From: Oscillatoriophycideae cyanobacterium NC_groundwater_1537_Pr4_S-0.65um_50_18
Lineage (GTDB): Bacteria; Cyanobacteriota; Cyanobacteriia; Elainellales; Elainellaceae
DNA: 64,000 nt
Assembly (NCBI GenBank): GCA_016208305.1
Contig: JACQYI010000006.1
Coordinates: forward strand, 992,001-1,056,000
Direction of reading: 5' to 3'
Both the position numbers and the translations under genes were made by a program. Each line of letters begins with the position of its first letter. Position 1 is the stretch's first letter. Below the pieces are notes generated by a model. It had not been told where the DNA came from, did no database searches, and worked only from the letters and a program-made list of their open reading frames with translations. This document shows, in pieces, positions 54,385-63,874 of the stretch.

Positions 54385-55746
54385 CTGGTTACTCGCGTTA
54401 TTATTGTGCGTCATGGTGAAAGCACCTTTAATGTCCAGCGTCGAGTGCAGGGGCACTGCGATCAGTCTAATCTGACTGAGACAGGACAAGCAGGAGCAAC
54501 CCAAGTTGGGATTGCCCTCAAAGATTTGTCGTTTGCTGCCGCCTACGGTAGCCCCTTGCAGCGAGCCAAAGAAACCGCAGAGTTGATCTTGGCGCAGTTA
54601 AGGCAGCCGCCCAAGCTTCAGCTCAAAGATACGCTGAAGGAAATTAATCTGCTGGAGTGGGAAGGGCTGACTTTTGAGGAAGTAGAGCAGCAGTTTCCCG
54701 AAAAGTATCGCTGCTGGAGCGATCGCCCTCACGAACTCACCATGCGCACAGCCGAGGGCAGAGAGATTAATCCCATCGTTGAGTTACAGGAGCAGGCTCG
54801 CCAGTTTTGGCAGTCGGTGTTGCCCCACCACGCCAACCAGACGATTTTGGTGGTTGCCCATAGCGGTATCAATCGCTGCCTCATCAGCACGGCCTTAGGG
54901 ATGGGCGTCGAGCAGTACGGACTGCTCTATCAGTCGAACTGTGGCATCAGCGTTCTCAACTTCTCCGGTGGTTTGGGCGAACTGGTGCAGCTTGAGTCGA
55001 TGAACCTGACAGGGCACCTAGGCCAGCCCTTGCCGAAGCCCCGTAAAACCTCCGCTATTCGGATGCTGCTGGTGCGGCATGGCGAAACGGACTGGAACCG
55101 GGAGAAACGCTTTCAGGGGCAAATTGATGTGCCGTTAAACGAACAGGGCAAGGTTCAGGCACAGCAGGCTTCAGAGTTTTTGCAGTCAGTGGCGATCGAT
55201 CGCGCGGTCACTAGCCCCATGCTGCGTCCCAAGCAGACTGCCGAAGCCATTCTGCAATACCACCCAGGGCTAACGCTAGAGCTAGAGCCAGAGCTTCAGG
55301 AGATTAGCCACGGTCTGTGGGAAGGCAAGCTAGAGGAAGAGATTGAGCAAGGCTATCCAGGGTTGCTTAAGCAGTGGCAGGACTATCCGGCGACGGTGCA
55401 AATGCCAGAAGGCGAAAATCTTCAGCAGGTTTGGCAACGCGCCACGGCAGCCTGGGATGCGATCGTGGCTTCTACACCTGTTGGAACGGGCGATCGTCCC
55501 ACAACTGTCCTAGTAGTGGCGCATGATGCGGTCAATAAAGCCATCCTCTGCCATGTGGTGGGTCAAGGGCCAGAGAATTTCTGGACGTTTAAGCAGGGGA
55601 ACGGAGCCGTTAGCGTGATTGACTATGCACAAAGGCCAACAACGTCAAGTGACACAGACGTTACCCCAAAAGCGCTGCTGCAAGCGATGAATATTACCAC
55701 GCATTTGGGCGGGGTATTGGACAAGACAGCGGCAGGCGCGCTTTAG
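54385..55746 (+). CDS. Double-domain histidine phosphatase (phosphoglycerate mutase-like)
   Basis: About 453 residues with two histidine phosphatase domains. The first has RVIIVRHGESTFN and VVAHSGINR; the second (from about 222) has MLLVRHGETDWNREKRFQG and VVAHDAVNK. Both phospho-accepting His are kept. Cyanobacteria encode such double proteins annotated as phosphoglycerate mutases; metal-independent phosphoserine phosphatase is another known activity. A GTG at 54406 would delete the first beta strand. GGGAGG at 54371-54376 points to a start near 54385, where the codon is CTG; no ATG, GTG or TTG is available in frame before it. CTG initiation is inferred. Confidence 0.87.
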   Translation: MVTRVIIVRHGESTFNVQRRVQGHCDQSNLTETGQAGATQVGIALKDLSFAAAYGSPLQRAKETAELILAQLRQPPKLQLKDTLKEINLLEWEGLTFEEVEQQFPEKYRCWSDRPHELTMRTAEGREINPIVELQEQARQFWQSVLPHHANQTILVVAHSGINRCLISTALGMGVEQYGLLYQSNCGISVLNFSGGLGELVQLESMNLTGHLGQPLPKPRKTSAIRMLLVRHGETDWNREKRFQGQIDVPLNEQGKVQAQQASEFLQSVAIDRAVTSPMLRPKQTAEAILQYHPGLTLELEPELQEISHGLWEGKLEEEIEQGYPGLLKQWQDYPATVQMPEGENLQQVWQRATAAWDAIVASTPVGTGDRPTTVLVVAHDAVNKAILCHVVGQGPENFWTFKQGNGAVSVIDYAQRPTTSSDTDVTPKALLQAMNITTHLGGVLDKTAAGAL

Positions 55747-56256
55747 ACCATACCGGATTCGGTACTGATAAGAGGATGATAGTGGGATGCAGCGATAGAT
55801 ACAAACGGCATCCCGTTATTTTGTCTATGGAGCCGTTAGCCCTCTGTCTCTTTCCCCAAAGCGATTGCGTTGCCAGATTGAAATTCCTGTCGATCGCTTC
55901 ATCCGATTGCATCATCGGGCTGTCATCGATTTGAAATTTAAAGCGATCGCCCCCACAATTCCGCAACCCAACGGTAGGGGCGCGGCATTCGGCAGACCAT
56001 TCTAGGGGTAAATCCAATAGGTTTTGCCCGAATGCCACGCCCGGTTCGGATCAATGCATCGATTCTTCCCCAAATGCCACGCCCGGTTCAGATCAATGCA
56101 TCGGTTCTTCCCCAAATGCCACGCCCGGCTCGGAGGTATCGGTGGGGGTTGGGCGTGGCATTGGAACAGAGGTTTCTGGTAGGGATTTCTGCATCTTGAT
56201 CCAATGCCGCGCCCCTACGGGGTGGATCGATTAATACCAAAATGCCATGAACAGGG
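55747..56256. other. Repeat-rich intergenic region
   Basis: No gene. Besides the 42-bp tandem repeat, the motif ATGCCACGCCC recurs inverted as GGGCGTGGCAT (about 56150) and as GGGGCGCGGCATT (about 55978), making nested hairpins. Looks like accumulated copies of one palindromic repeat. Confidence 0.55.
56031..56133. repeat. 42-bp tandem repeat, about 2.4 copies
   Basis: Units beginning AATGCCACGCCCGG start at 56031, 56073 and 56115; the first two differ at two positions, the third is partial. The same motif appears in inverted form immediately to the right, so the array can fold back on itself. Confidence 0.88.
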
Positions 56257-56478
56257 TTGGGCATCACCACCAGGCATCTAATTGCAGATGCGAATAGTGA
56301 AGTGATTCAACTCTTTCAGTCGGTAGATGAGCAATTGGGGAAGGTCACGGCTCTTGTCAACAATGCTGGCATTCTAGAGCCGCAAATGCGAGTTAAAGAG
56401 GCAGATAAACCCATGCGGGTCAAAGATTTTACCATGTTGGGTCAACAGCCCAGCGTTGTAAATAACTCAGGGGTGTAG
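56257..56478 (+). pseudogene. Fragment of a short-chain dehydrogenase
   Basis: A 73-codon frame whose first part (ANSEVIQLFQSVDEQLGKVT, ALVNNAGILEPQMRV) is a clear middle piece of a glucose-dehydrogenase-like SDR, with the NNAG motif. The N-terminal Rossmann GxxxGxG part and the catalytic YxxxK part are missing. After about residue 50 the resemblance fades. It abuts the repeat array on its left, so a rearrangement probably destroyed the gene. Confidence 0.7.
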
Positions 56479-56729
56479 ACCACAAAACCTTGATTTGCGA
56501 GCTACTAAAACTATTAAGAATTTCCTAGTCAAAAGTCGTCGTTCGGATGTCAGCAGATAAACTGACATCCAAACAGTTCTGTACAGTTCTGTCTAGGTGA
56601 GGCGAATTGTCCCCTATCCACTCGTCATCAATGCACTAGCATCTCCGGCGCAAATCACTGCGCACAGGAGCCACGACTCACGCCTGCAAAAAAGCATGCA
56701 TGCCAGATATTGACTGAAGGGAGCAGATT

Positions 56730-58325
56730 TTGAACAACCGCAGACAAACGTTAACGATCGCCACCTTAACCTTTATTTTGATCGTTTTTGGGGCACGCTT
56801 GAGTGTGGCTCAAATGGACAACAGGACAGTAACGATCGACACAGGCCGCCTCAAAGGAGCCATAGCCCATCAGGTTCTGTCCTTCAAAGGTATTCCCTAC
56901 GCTGCGCCCCCTGTGGGAGAACTGCGCTGGCGATCGCCCCAACCTGCTGCACCCTGGCAAGGAGTCCGTTCCGCTACGGCCTATGGCCACGACTGCATTC
57001 AACTACCCTTGCCCGGTGATGCTGCCGCTAGCGGAGGCACAACCTCTGAAGACTGCCTGGTGCTGAACGTCTGGCGACCCGCAGCGATCGCTGACGCCAA
57101 CCTGCCCGTCTTAGTATGGATTCATGGCGGTGGCTTTCTCAACGGCAGTTCTGCTGCCCCGATTTACGATGGCACAGCCTTTGCTGAAAAAGGACTGGTG
57201 GTCGTCAGCTTCAACTATCGCCTGGGTCGCCTGGGCTTTTTTGCCCATCCTGCCCTCACGGCTGCGGCAGAGCCAGATGAGCCACTAGGCAACTACGGCT
57301 TGCTCGATCAGCTGGCCGCCCTGCAATGGGTACAGCGCAATATTGCCGCCTTCGGGGGCGACCCCAACCAAGTGACGATCATGGGGGAATCGGCAGGGGG
57401 CATTTCGGTGATGCACCATCTCACTTCGCCGCAGTCGCAGGGATTGTTTCAGCAGGCCGCTGTGCTTTCGGGCGGCGGACGCACCTTTTTAGTGGGGTTG
57501 CGAAACCTGAGCCAAGACACGCCAGAATTGCCCTCTGCGGAAGCCAGCGGCGTTGAGTTTGCCCGCAGCGTTGGCATCACGACCGACGGAGCCGAAGCTT
57601 TGGTAGCTTTGCGATCGCTGCCAGCGGAGCAGGTGAATGGCGACCTGAATATGGCAGCCTTACTGTCAAAACCGCCGACCTATGCGGGTGGCCCTGTTTT
57701 TGATGGCAGTGTGATTACAGCTACCCCTAGAGAACTGCTTCAGCGCGGCCAAGCCGCTCAGGTGCCCCTGCTGATTGGCACCACCAGTGCCGATTTGCCA
57801 GTCACCTTTCCCCCTTTGGACAATCCCTTCTCATATTTCGGCGCAGAGGCTAAGCAGGCGATCGCAGCCTACAATCCCGATGGCACTCTGCCCCCGCAAG
57901 CGATCGTCACTTCGATTGCTGTAGACATCACCATGCATGAACCTGCCCGATTTGTGGCTCAACAGATGACGGATAATCCCGTCTGGCTCTACCGCTTTGG
58001 CTATGTGGCCGAATCTCTACGGCCAGGGGTCATGGGAGCCGAGCATGCCAGCGAACAGCCCTACCTGTTTAGCACCGTAGAGACTCGCTATGGTGAGGCC
58101 GTTACCCCTCGCGATCGGGAAATGGCGCGGCTGTTTCACACCTATTTTGCCAATTTTGCCAAGTCTGGCAATCCCAATGGATTGGGGTTGCCTGCCTGGA
58201 ATCCGTATGATCCTGACTTACCTGACCTGATGTATTTCACGTTAGACCAGGGTGCCGTCATGCAAGCCGACCCTTTGACAACCCGCCTTGACTTGGTTGA
58301 GCGTGCTGCCGAGACAGAGCTGTGA
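56730..58325 (+). CDS. Type B carboxylesterase
   Basis: A 531-residue alpha/beta hydrolase of the carboxylesterase/PnbA family. An N-terminal signal (about 8-30, ending SVAQ) suggests export. The catalytic Ser lies in GESAGG (about 216-221), with the upstream oxyanion loop WIHGGGFLNGSS (about 131-142) and the C-terminal His in MGAEHASEQPYLF (about 438). It cleaves carboxylic esters; the true substrate is unknown. The start is TTG, supported by AAGGGAG six bases upstream. Its stop overlaps the GTG of the AraC gene (GTGA). Confidence 0.9.
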   Translation: MNNRRQTLTIATLTFILIVFGARLSVAQMDNRTVTIDTGRLKGAIAHQVLSFKGIPYAAPPVGELRWRSPQPAAPWQGVRSATAYGHDCIQLPLPGDAAASGGTTSEDCLVLNVWRPAAIADANLPVLVWIHGGGFLNGSSAAPIYDGTAFAEKGLVVVSFNYRLGRLGFFAHPALTAAAEPDEPLGNYGLLDQLAALQWVQRNIAAFGGDPNQVTIMGESAGGISVMHHLTSPQSQGLFQQAAVLSGGGRTFLVGLRNLSQDTPELPSAEASGVEFARSVGITTDGAEALVALRSLPAEQVNGDLNMAALLSKPPTYAGGPVFDGSVITATPRELLQRGQAAQVPLLIGTTSADLPVTFPPLDNPFSYFGAEAKQAIAAYNPDGTLPPQAIVTSIAVDITMHEPARFVAQQMTDNPVWLYRFGYVAESLRPGVMGAEHASEQPYLFSTVETRYGEAVTPRDREMARLFHTYFANFAKSGNPNGLGLPAWNPYDPDLPDLMYFTLDQGAVMQADPLTTRLDLVERAAETEL

Positions 58326-59218
58326 GGAATCGAGGAATGTCTGGGATACTCAATCCATCCTTCTTTGCGGCAAAAGGAGCACCGCCCCAACAGATTATCT
58401 ACGACAGAATGCTGCAACAAGACAGCGTTCACATCGTTCACGCCTGTGTGGGTGAGACTGTGTTTCAAGAAGCGAAAAATCCCCTGCTCAAGGTCGCAAT
58501 TCCATTTGGGCAAGCCTCCATTCATGCCTGTTGGCAAACAGCGACAGGTCGGCAAAAGTGGCAGCATGTCAGGGCAGGGCATGTGTCTATCATGCCTGCG
58601 GCCATGCCCTACGAAACAAACTGGCAGTGCCGTGCAGAAATCCTGATTCTCTGCCTGCAACCCCAGTTACTGGCAACCCTAGCTAAAGAATTGGCTATGG
58701 GCGATCGCCTGGAAATCATCGAACATTGGACAGCCCATGATCTCCTGATTCAACAATTGGGTTTAGATCTGCGGGCTGAGCTGCAAAGAGGCTCCCCCTC
58801 TCTGCTGTATATAGACGCTTGCGCGATCGTTTTAGCAACACATTTGTTGCGGCAATATTCCACAGCCCAGCCTTTAGCTCTCAAGCCCGTCGAGGGCATG
58901 ACCCATGACCGAATTGCCCAAATTAAAGACTACATTCATGAAAATCTTGAATCAGAATTGTCTTTAGCTGAGCTGGCACAGGTCGTAAATATGAACCTAT
59001 ACCGTTTTGCCCGTACCTTCAAGCAAACCTTTGGTATATCCCCCCATCAGTACGTGCTGAAACAGCGAATCGAGCGGGCAAGGTTTCTTTTGGCTCATAC
59101 TGATCTGACGCTTCAAGCCATCAGCTATCAGCTTGGCTTTTCGAGTCAAAGTCATTTCACTACAGCGTTTCGTCGATCGGTAGGTGTCACTCCCAAAGCA
59201 TTTCGAGCCGCTCAATAG
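58322..59218 (+). CDS. AraC-family transcriptional regulator
   Basis: A 298-residue regulator. The C-terminal 100 residues carry two helix-turn-helix motifs (LSLAELAQVVNMNLYRFART and LTLQAISYQLGFSSQSHF) and the RRSVGVTPKAFR signature. The N-terminal 180 residues are a cupin-like effector domain. It overlaps the esterase gene by 4 bp, so it likely regulates the esterase operon. An ATG at 58337 with GAGG upstream is an alternative start. Effector unknown. Confidence 0.9.
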   Translation: MRNRGMSGILNPSFFAAKGAPPQQIIYDRMLQQDSVHIVHACVGETVFQEAKNPLLKVAIPFGQASIHACWQTATGRQKWQHVRAGHVSIMPAAMPYETNWQCRAEILILCLQPQLLATLAKELAMGDRLEIIEHWTAHDLLIQQLGLDLRAELQRGSPSLLYIDACAIVLATHLLRQYSTAQPLALKPVEGMTHDRIAQIKDYIHENLESELSLAELAQVVNMNLYRFARTFKQTFGISPHQYVLKQRIERARFLLAHTDLTLQAISYQLGFSSQSHFTTAFRRSVGVTPKAFRAAQ

Positions 59219-59379
59219 ATTTGCAGCGGTGATGTTCACGCGCCATCCTCTCGGCAGTTGCGACAAGATTTTGCAATCGCCACAAGAAACTGAAAGACAG
59301 CATCGCTATGGATGCCCTAACCTCTATGAGGTGAAGCGTTGAAACCGTTTGACCTGTCATTAAAGAGGGAGATGAGCCG

Positions 59380-60039
59380 ATGAGCCAAAAGGTTTGTGCA
59401 TTGGTCGGAGCAGGGGCAGGGCTGGGGCTGGCGATCGCTCAGCGGTTTGGACGCGAAGGCTATCAGATTGCACTTTTAGCCCGTCGCCCAGAGGCACTCG
59501 CTGAGTACACAAAAACGTTAGGAGAGGCTGGCATTCAGGCCACTGGGTTTAGCGTTGATGCGGCTGATCCAGAGGCGATCGCGACTGCTTTTGCAGAAAT
59601 GCAGCAAACCCTTGGCGCACCTGATGTCTTGATCTACAATGCCGCTCTACTCAAACAAGATGCAGTCCTCAGCCTGACTCCTGAGGCCTTAGTGCAGGGG
59701 TTCAAAGTCAACGTAGCAGGAGCTATCACCGCCATTCAACAAGTGTTGCCTGAGATGCAGAAGCATCAACGCGGAACTGTTCTACTCACAGGAGGTGGAC
59801 TAGCGCTCTATCCCCATTCACAGTTTATTTCGCTAGGAATTGGCAAAGCTGCAATTCGCTACCTTGCCTTGGGTCTGGCAAACGAGCTGAGAGCCGACGG
59901 GATTCACATTGCTACCGTAACAATCTGTGGAGCGATCGCCCCAGGAACAAAATTTGATCCAGAGGCGATTGCCGAAGTGTACTGGCAACTCCAGACACAA
60001 ACACCTGATCACTGGCAAACCGAGTACATCTATCAGTAA
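59380..60039 (+). CDS. SDR-fold protein with degenerate active site
   Basis: A 219-residue short-chain dehydrogenase-like protein. The cofactor motif GAGAGLGLAIAQRF (about 10-23) and the NAA version of the NNAG motif are present. In the catalytic region the Ser is replaced (LLTGGGLALYP) and the Tyr of YxxxK is Leu (SLGIGKAAI, Lys kept). It probably binds NAD(P) but may not act as a classical dehydrogenase; this is a known atypical SDR subgroup. GAGGGAGATGAGCCG upstream supports the ATG. It lies 20 bp before the DUF4331 gene. Confidence 0.85.
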   Translation: MSQKVCALVGAGAGLGLAIAQRFGREGYQIALLARRPEALAEYTKTLGEAGIQATGFSVDAADPEAIATAFAEMQQTLGAPDVLIYNAALLKQDAVLSLTPEALVQGFKVNVAGAITAIQQVLPEMQKHQRGTVLLTGGGLALYPHSQFISLGIGKAAIRYLALGLANELRADGIHIATVTICGAIAPGTKFDPEAIAEVYWQLQTQTPDHWQTEYIYQ

Positions 60040-60059
60040 ACATCTATCAGGGAAGAGAG

Positions 60060-61124
60060 ATGAGCCACCATTTTGATTCGCCAGAATCTCGGCAAGACAG
60101 CCGGATCAACATCTGTGACATTTATTTATTCAATGCAGATAAGCCTGAAGCGATCGTTGCCGTCATGACGATTAGCCCTTTGGCTGGGCTGCTTTCACCC
60201 TTCACAGGCCAGCCCCAGTGGAATACTTTTAGACCCGATACAGCTTACGAATTTCGCTTTGATACGAACGGTGATGCTAAATCTGATGTAGTCTTCAGAT
60301 TCATTTTTCAGGGAGATGCGACTCCCCAGACTTGGACACTCACCTACCTCAGTGGAGAAGAAGCGCGTGACCATTTTGCTACAGGTCGTGAACTAGGTTA
60401 TGGAACCGTCAATGAAATCACGACAGTGACTCATCTAGGCCAGATTTGGACAGGATTAGCGGGCGATCCTTTCTTTTTAGATGCCGTTGCAGCGCGCGTT
60501 TTTCTAGATAAAGTTATTCAGAATCAAGCATGGGATGTGGAAAGCTTTAGTACCGGAGCTAGCACAACGGGGGCAACCAATGTTTTAGCGATCGTAGCAG
60601 AGCTGCCTTTAGATCTCATTTCAACGACACCTTTTGGCTACTACGCCACAGTTTCAGCCAACGATCATGGACACTGGACACAAGTCAACCGCTGTGGCAA
60701 GCCGAATTTTGCCGCAACATTCAATGACAATCCCGAAGGATCGTTACTCTACAACACCACTGATCCAGATACAGATTTAGATAATTTTGCCCAACCCGTA
60801 ATCCACCTAGTCACCCAAATTTGTAGTGCTATGGGCAGCACCGACCAACCCACTATCTATGGCCAGAGGGTGGCAAACTGGCTATTCCCAGATTTGCTAC
60901 CCTTTGATCCACAGCTTCCAGCCAGCTTCGATTTTGTGGGTATCAACGGACGTAGACTTCAAGATGATTTTGGTACAGTTGTATACACGTTGTTTTTCAA
61001 CACCTTACTGCAAAACAAAGTGCCGCCCCCTGCCGATCTACGCACCGAATTTCCCTATGTGCCGATCGCCAGACCGCTACCTACAACCCCTGCCGTCAAT
61101 GTCCCTAGCCGCCAAGAGGACTAA
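60060..61124 (+). CDS. DUF4331 family protein
   Basis: A 354-residue protein of the DUF4331 family, recognisable from MSHHFDSPESRQDSRINICD at the start, the RPDTAYEFRFDTNGDAKSD block and a C-terminal LPFDPQLPASFDF. Family proteins are beta-rich and often stress- or haem-associated; function is not established. GGGAAGAG upstream of the ATG gives a reasonable ribosome site. No signal peptide is visible. It forms a two-gene unit with the atypical SDR. Confidence 0.88.
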   Translation: MSHHFDSPESRQDSRINICDIYLFNADKPEAIVAVMTISPLAGLLSPFTGQPQWNTFRPDTAYEFRFDTNGDAKSDVVFRFIFQGDATPQTWTLTYLSGEEARDHFATGRELGYGTVNEITTVTHLGQIWTGLAGDPFFLDAVAARVFLDKVIQNQAWDVESFSTGASTTGATNVLAIVAELPLDLISTTPFGYYATVSANDHGHWTQVNRCGKPNFAATFNDNPEGSLLYNTTDPDTDLDNFAQPVIHLVTQICSAMGSTDQPTIYGQRVANWLFPDLLPFDPQLPASFDFVGINGRRLQDDFGTVVYTLFFNTLLQNKVPPPADLRTEFPYVPIARPLPTTPAVNVPSRQED

Positions 61125-61176
61125 GCCGCGAATCACCGTTGCCAGCCACTCTAGTCCGATCGCAGGCTAAACCTGG

Positions 61177-61650
61177 ATGTCAGCCCCTCACACCATCATG
61201 CCCCTAGACCTGAGAGCAGTATTGCCGCAAGATACTGAACTCTTGCTTGAGTTCATGGCAGGCTTTAACCAAGAAGAAAACATTGTTTTTGATGCAGAAG
61301 TTTACCGAGCCAGGGTTCATGCGGCTTTCCAGTGTCCTCAGTTTGTAAAAATTTGGCTGATCGCTGTGGAGTCCTCTCCCATAGGTTATGCCGTTTTAGC
61401 CTTTACGTTTAGCTTTGAGTTTGGTGGCATTCAAGCCACGATCGATGAGATTTATCTGCACCCAGCAGAGCGTCGTAAAGGCTTAGGAACCCTAATTTTG
61501 CAACGTTTGGAGCAGGAAGCCAGCCATGCTGGAGCCAAAACGCTATGGGGAGATATTGCCGACGAAAAACCGGAGTTGACCCTCTTTTATGAGCGTGCTG
61601 GGTTCGCTCGTTACCCCTATCGCCCTTACAGCAAGCCGTTAATGACCTAG
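61177..61650 (+). CDS. GNAT family N-acetyltransferase
   Basis: A 157-residue acetyltransferase. The acetyl-CoA loop is in [23 protein letters not shown] (about 92-114), and [20 protein letters not shown] is the typical C-terminal strand-helix. The substrate could be an amine, aminoglycoside or protein. An ATG at 61198 is an alternative start. Its coding end overlaps that of fumC on the other strand by 12 bp. Confidence 0.88.
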   Translation: MSAPHTIMPLDLRAVLPQDTELLLEFMAGFNQEENIVFDAEVYRARVHAAFQCPQFVKIWLIAVESSPIGYAVLAFTFSFEFGGIQATIDEIYLHPAERRKGLGTLILQRLEQEASHAGAKTLWGDIADEKPELTLFYERAGFARYPYRPYSKPLMT

Positions 61651-63042
61651 CATTTCCTCAGGACGCACAAAGCGATCGAACTCTTCTGCGGTCAGCAAAC
61701 CCAGCGCGATACAAGCCTCTTTCAGCGTTGTGCCTTCCTGATGGGCTTTTTTGGCTGCTTTGGCCGCGTTGTCGTAGCCAATGTGAGGATTGAGCGCTGT
61801 CACCAGCATCAGAGAATTGCGGAGAAACTGATCGATCTGGCTGTGATTAGGTTGAAGATCGACCACCAGATGCTGGGTAAAGGAATCAGAGGCATCTGCC
61901 AGCAGCCGAACTGAGTTGAGCAGATTAAAAATCATCACAGGCTTGAATACATTCAGCTCAAAATTGCCTTGCGACCCCGCAATGGCGATCGCCGCATCAT
62001 TCCCCATCACCTGAACGCAGACCATAGTCATGGCTTCGCACTGCGTCGGGTTTACCTTTCCCGGCATGATGGAAGAACCCGGCTCGTTTTCTGGCAGCAG
62101 CAGCTCACCCAAGCCACATCGGGGGCCAGATCCCATCCAGCGAATATCGTTGGCAATTTTCATCAGCGAAGCTGCCAGGGTTCTCAATACACCGCTGGTG
62201 GCAACGATCGCGTCATGAGCCGCCAAAGCCGCAAATTTGTTAGGGGCTGAGACAAAGGGCAACCCCGTTTGCTGGGCAATGTTTTCGGCGACAAGCTGGG
62301 CAAATTGAGGATGGGTGTTCAATCCAGTGCCGACTGCTGTACCGCCGATCGCCAACTCATATAGGTCGGGCAGGCTGCTCTGGATGCGCGCCAGATCTTT
62401 GTCGAGCTGCGAGACATAGCCTGAAAACTCCTGTCCCAAAGTCAGAGGTACTGCGTCCATGAGATGGGTTCGCCCAATCTTGATGATGGCTTGAAAGGCA
62501 GCGGCTTTATCGGCCAAAGCCTGCCGGAGCTGGGTCAGCTTAGGCAGCAGGTGATGGGTGATTTCCTCAACTGCGGCAATATGCATGGCCGTGGGAAAGG
62601 TGTCATTAGAAGACTGAGACATATTCACTTGATCGTTGGGGTGAACAGGAGTCTTGCTGCCCAATACCCCGCCCGCCAGATCGATCGCCCGATTGGCAAT
62701 CACTTCATTGGCATTCATGTTGGTCTGGGTGCCGCTGCCCGTCTGCCAGATGCGCAACGGAAAATGGTCATCGAGCGCTCCTGCAATCACTTCGTCAGAG
62801 GCGCGGACAATCAGCTGGGCTTTGTCTTCTGGCAGTTTACCCAACTGCTGATTCACAACGGCTGCCGCCTTTTTGAGAATGCCGATCGCCCGAATCATTT
62901 CGCGCGGCATGGTGTCATGCCCAATGGCAAAGTATTTGAGCGATCGCTGCGTCTGTGCGCCCCAGTAGCGATCGGCAGGGACTTCGATCGCGCCCATACT
63001 GTCGGTTTCGGTGCGGGTAGCAGGAAGTGGCTCGACGGACAT
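61639..63042 (-). CDS. fumC: Class II fumarate hydratase
   Basis: A 467-residue enzyme converting fumarate to malate in the TCA cycle. The family signature [11 protein letters not shown] (about 320-330) and the active-site segments [14 protein letters not shown] (about 101) and [14 protein letters not shown] (about 133) are complete. The length is normal. It follows the methyltransferase gene by 25 bp on the same strand. The stop overlaps the convergent GNAT gene. Confidence 0.96.
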   Translation of the reverse strand: MSVEPLPATRTETDSMGAIEVPADRYWGAQTQRSLKYFAIGHDTMPREMIRAIGILKKAAAVVNQQLGKLPEDKAQLIVRASDEVIAGALDDHFPLRIWQTGSGTQTNMNANEVIANRAIDLAGGVLGSKTPVHPNDQVNMSQSSNDTFPTAMHIAAVEEITHHLLPKLTQLRQALADKAAAFQAIIKIGRTHLMDAVPLTLGQEFSGYVSQLDKDLARIQSSLPDLYELAIGGTAVGTGLNTHPQFAQLVAENIAQQTGLPFVSAPNKFAALAAHDAIVATSGVLRTLAASLMKIANDIRWMGSGPRCGLGELLLPENEPGSSIMPGKVNPTQCEAMTMVCVQVMGNDAAIAIAGSQGNFELNVFKPVMIFNLLNSVRLLADASDSFTQHLVVDLQPNHSQIDQFLRNSLMLVTALNPHIGYDNAAKAAKKAHQEGTTLKEACIALGLLTAEEFDRFVRPEEMLGH

Positions 63043-63067
63043 AAACTAAACTCCTTAAAAGGAAATT

Positions 63068-63577
63068 TTAGAAGATAAACGGAATTAGTTTTTTGACGCG
63101 GTGCTGATAGGCCGCATAGTCAGGATAGCGATCGCTCAGCCAAGCCTCTTCTCGACTGGCCTTGTAGTTCAGCAGCCCAAACAGCGCCAGCATAGCCGCC
63201 AAGTGCGACAGACTCAACTGACCGATCGCGTAACCTAGCTCAGCTAAGAGAATGCTGCTGTAGAGCGGGTGCCGGACGATGCCATACATGCCAGTCTGCA
63301 CAAGTTCTCCATCCTGTTTGGGATAGGGCAACGGCGTGAGATTTTGCCCCAGATCGAGCAATGCCTTGATTACGCCAAGGGCGGCAGGGATGACTAGGAG
63401 AAGAGCGATCGCCCAAACGCCGTAAATCCAGGGCGGCAGCACCAAGAGCCAAACCGGACGGTATACAGGCAGCAGCACAAAGCCAATCATCAGCACTGCC
63501 TGTAGTAGCAGCAGATATTCACCCCGCTGACCTTTCCAGCTTTCTTGACTAAATCCCCAGTCAGATATGAGTTTCAT
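63068..63577 (-). CDS. Isoprenylcysteine carboxyl methyltransferase-like membrane protein
   Basis: A 169-residue membrane protein of the ICMT/PEMT-like methyltransferase family. About four helices cover 20-135. The C-terminal S-adenosylmethionine-binding motif is visible: GIVRHPLYSSILLAELG (about 108-124) and EEAWLSDRYPDYAAYQHRVKKLIP (about 146-169). The acceptor is unknown; bacterial members methylate small lipophilic or isoprenoid compounds. I start at the ATG at 63577 (GGAGG upstream); the frame extends seven codons further. It precedes fumC by 25 bp. Confidence 0.86.
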   Translation of the reverse strand: MKLISDWGFSQESWKGQRGEYLLLLQAVLMIGFVLLPVYRPVWLLVLPPWIYGVWAIALLLVIPAALGVIKALLDLGQNLTPLPYPKQDGELVQTGMYGIVRHPLYSSILLAELGYAIGQLSLSHLAAMLALFGLLNYKASREEAWLSDRYPDYAAYQHRVKKLIPFIF

Positions 63578-63874
63578 GGTTACTCTGCCTCCCTCCATCT
63601 AGCCCAATGACTATAGCCTAATGCTTCTTAAACCTTCAGGCTTGTGTGAATTTAGGCTGTCAGTCCTAGCCCAGAGAGAGCCACAAAGCAGCACTGTTCC
63701 CCCTCACCCTGCCATCACCCACACAGCAATTTGCAACCCTCATCATCCTGCTGTGGTCGTTGCAATGAGACTGTAATCGCGCACAATCCTGCTGTGAGGT
63801 AATGCAATTCCAGTGTGAACACTGCAAATCTTGTTGTAGGAGAGCACAAGAGTAGAGGCGATCGCTTCGTACAA
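63578..63874. other. Intergenic stretch, nothing recognised
   Basis: ATCCTGCTGTGR occurs twice (about 63742 and 63786) with nearby TGCAAT, suggesting a degenerate repeat. It holds the promoter of the methyltransferase gene. Confidence 0.35.

Noticed and set aside
55694-56038. 114-codon minus-strand frame after the phosphatase
   Set aside because: Runs through palindromic repeats and the end of the phosphatase gene; no ribosome site.
62464-63078. 204-codon plus-strand frame
   Set aside because: Antisense shadow of fumC.
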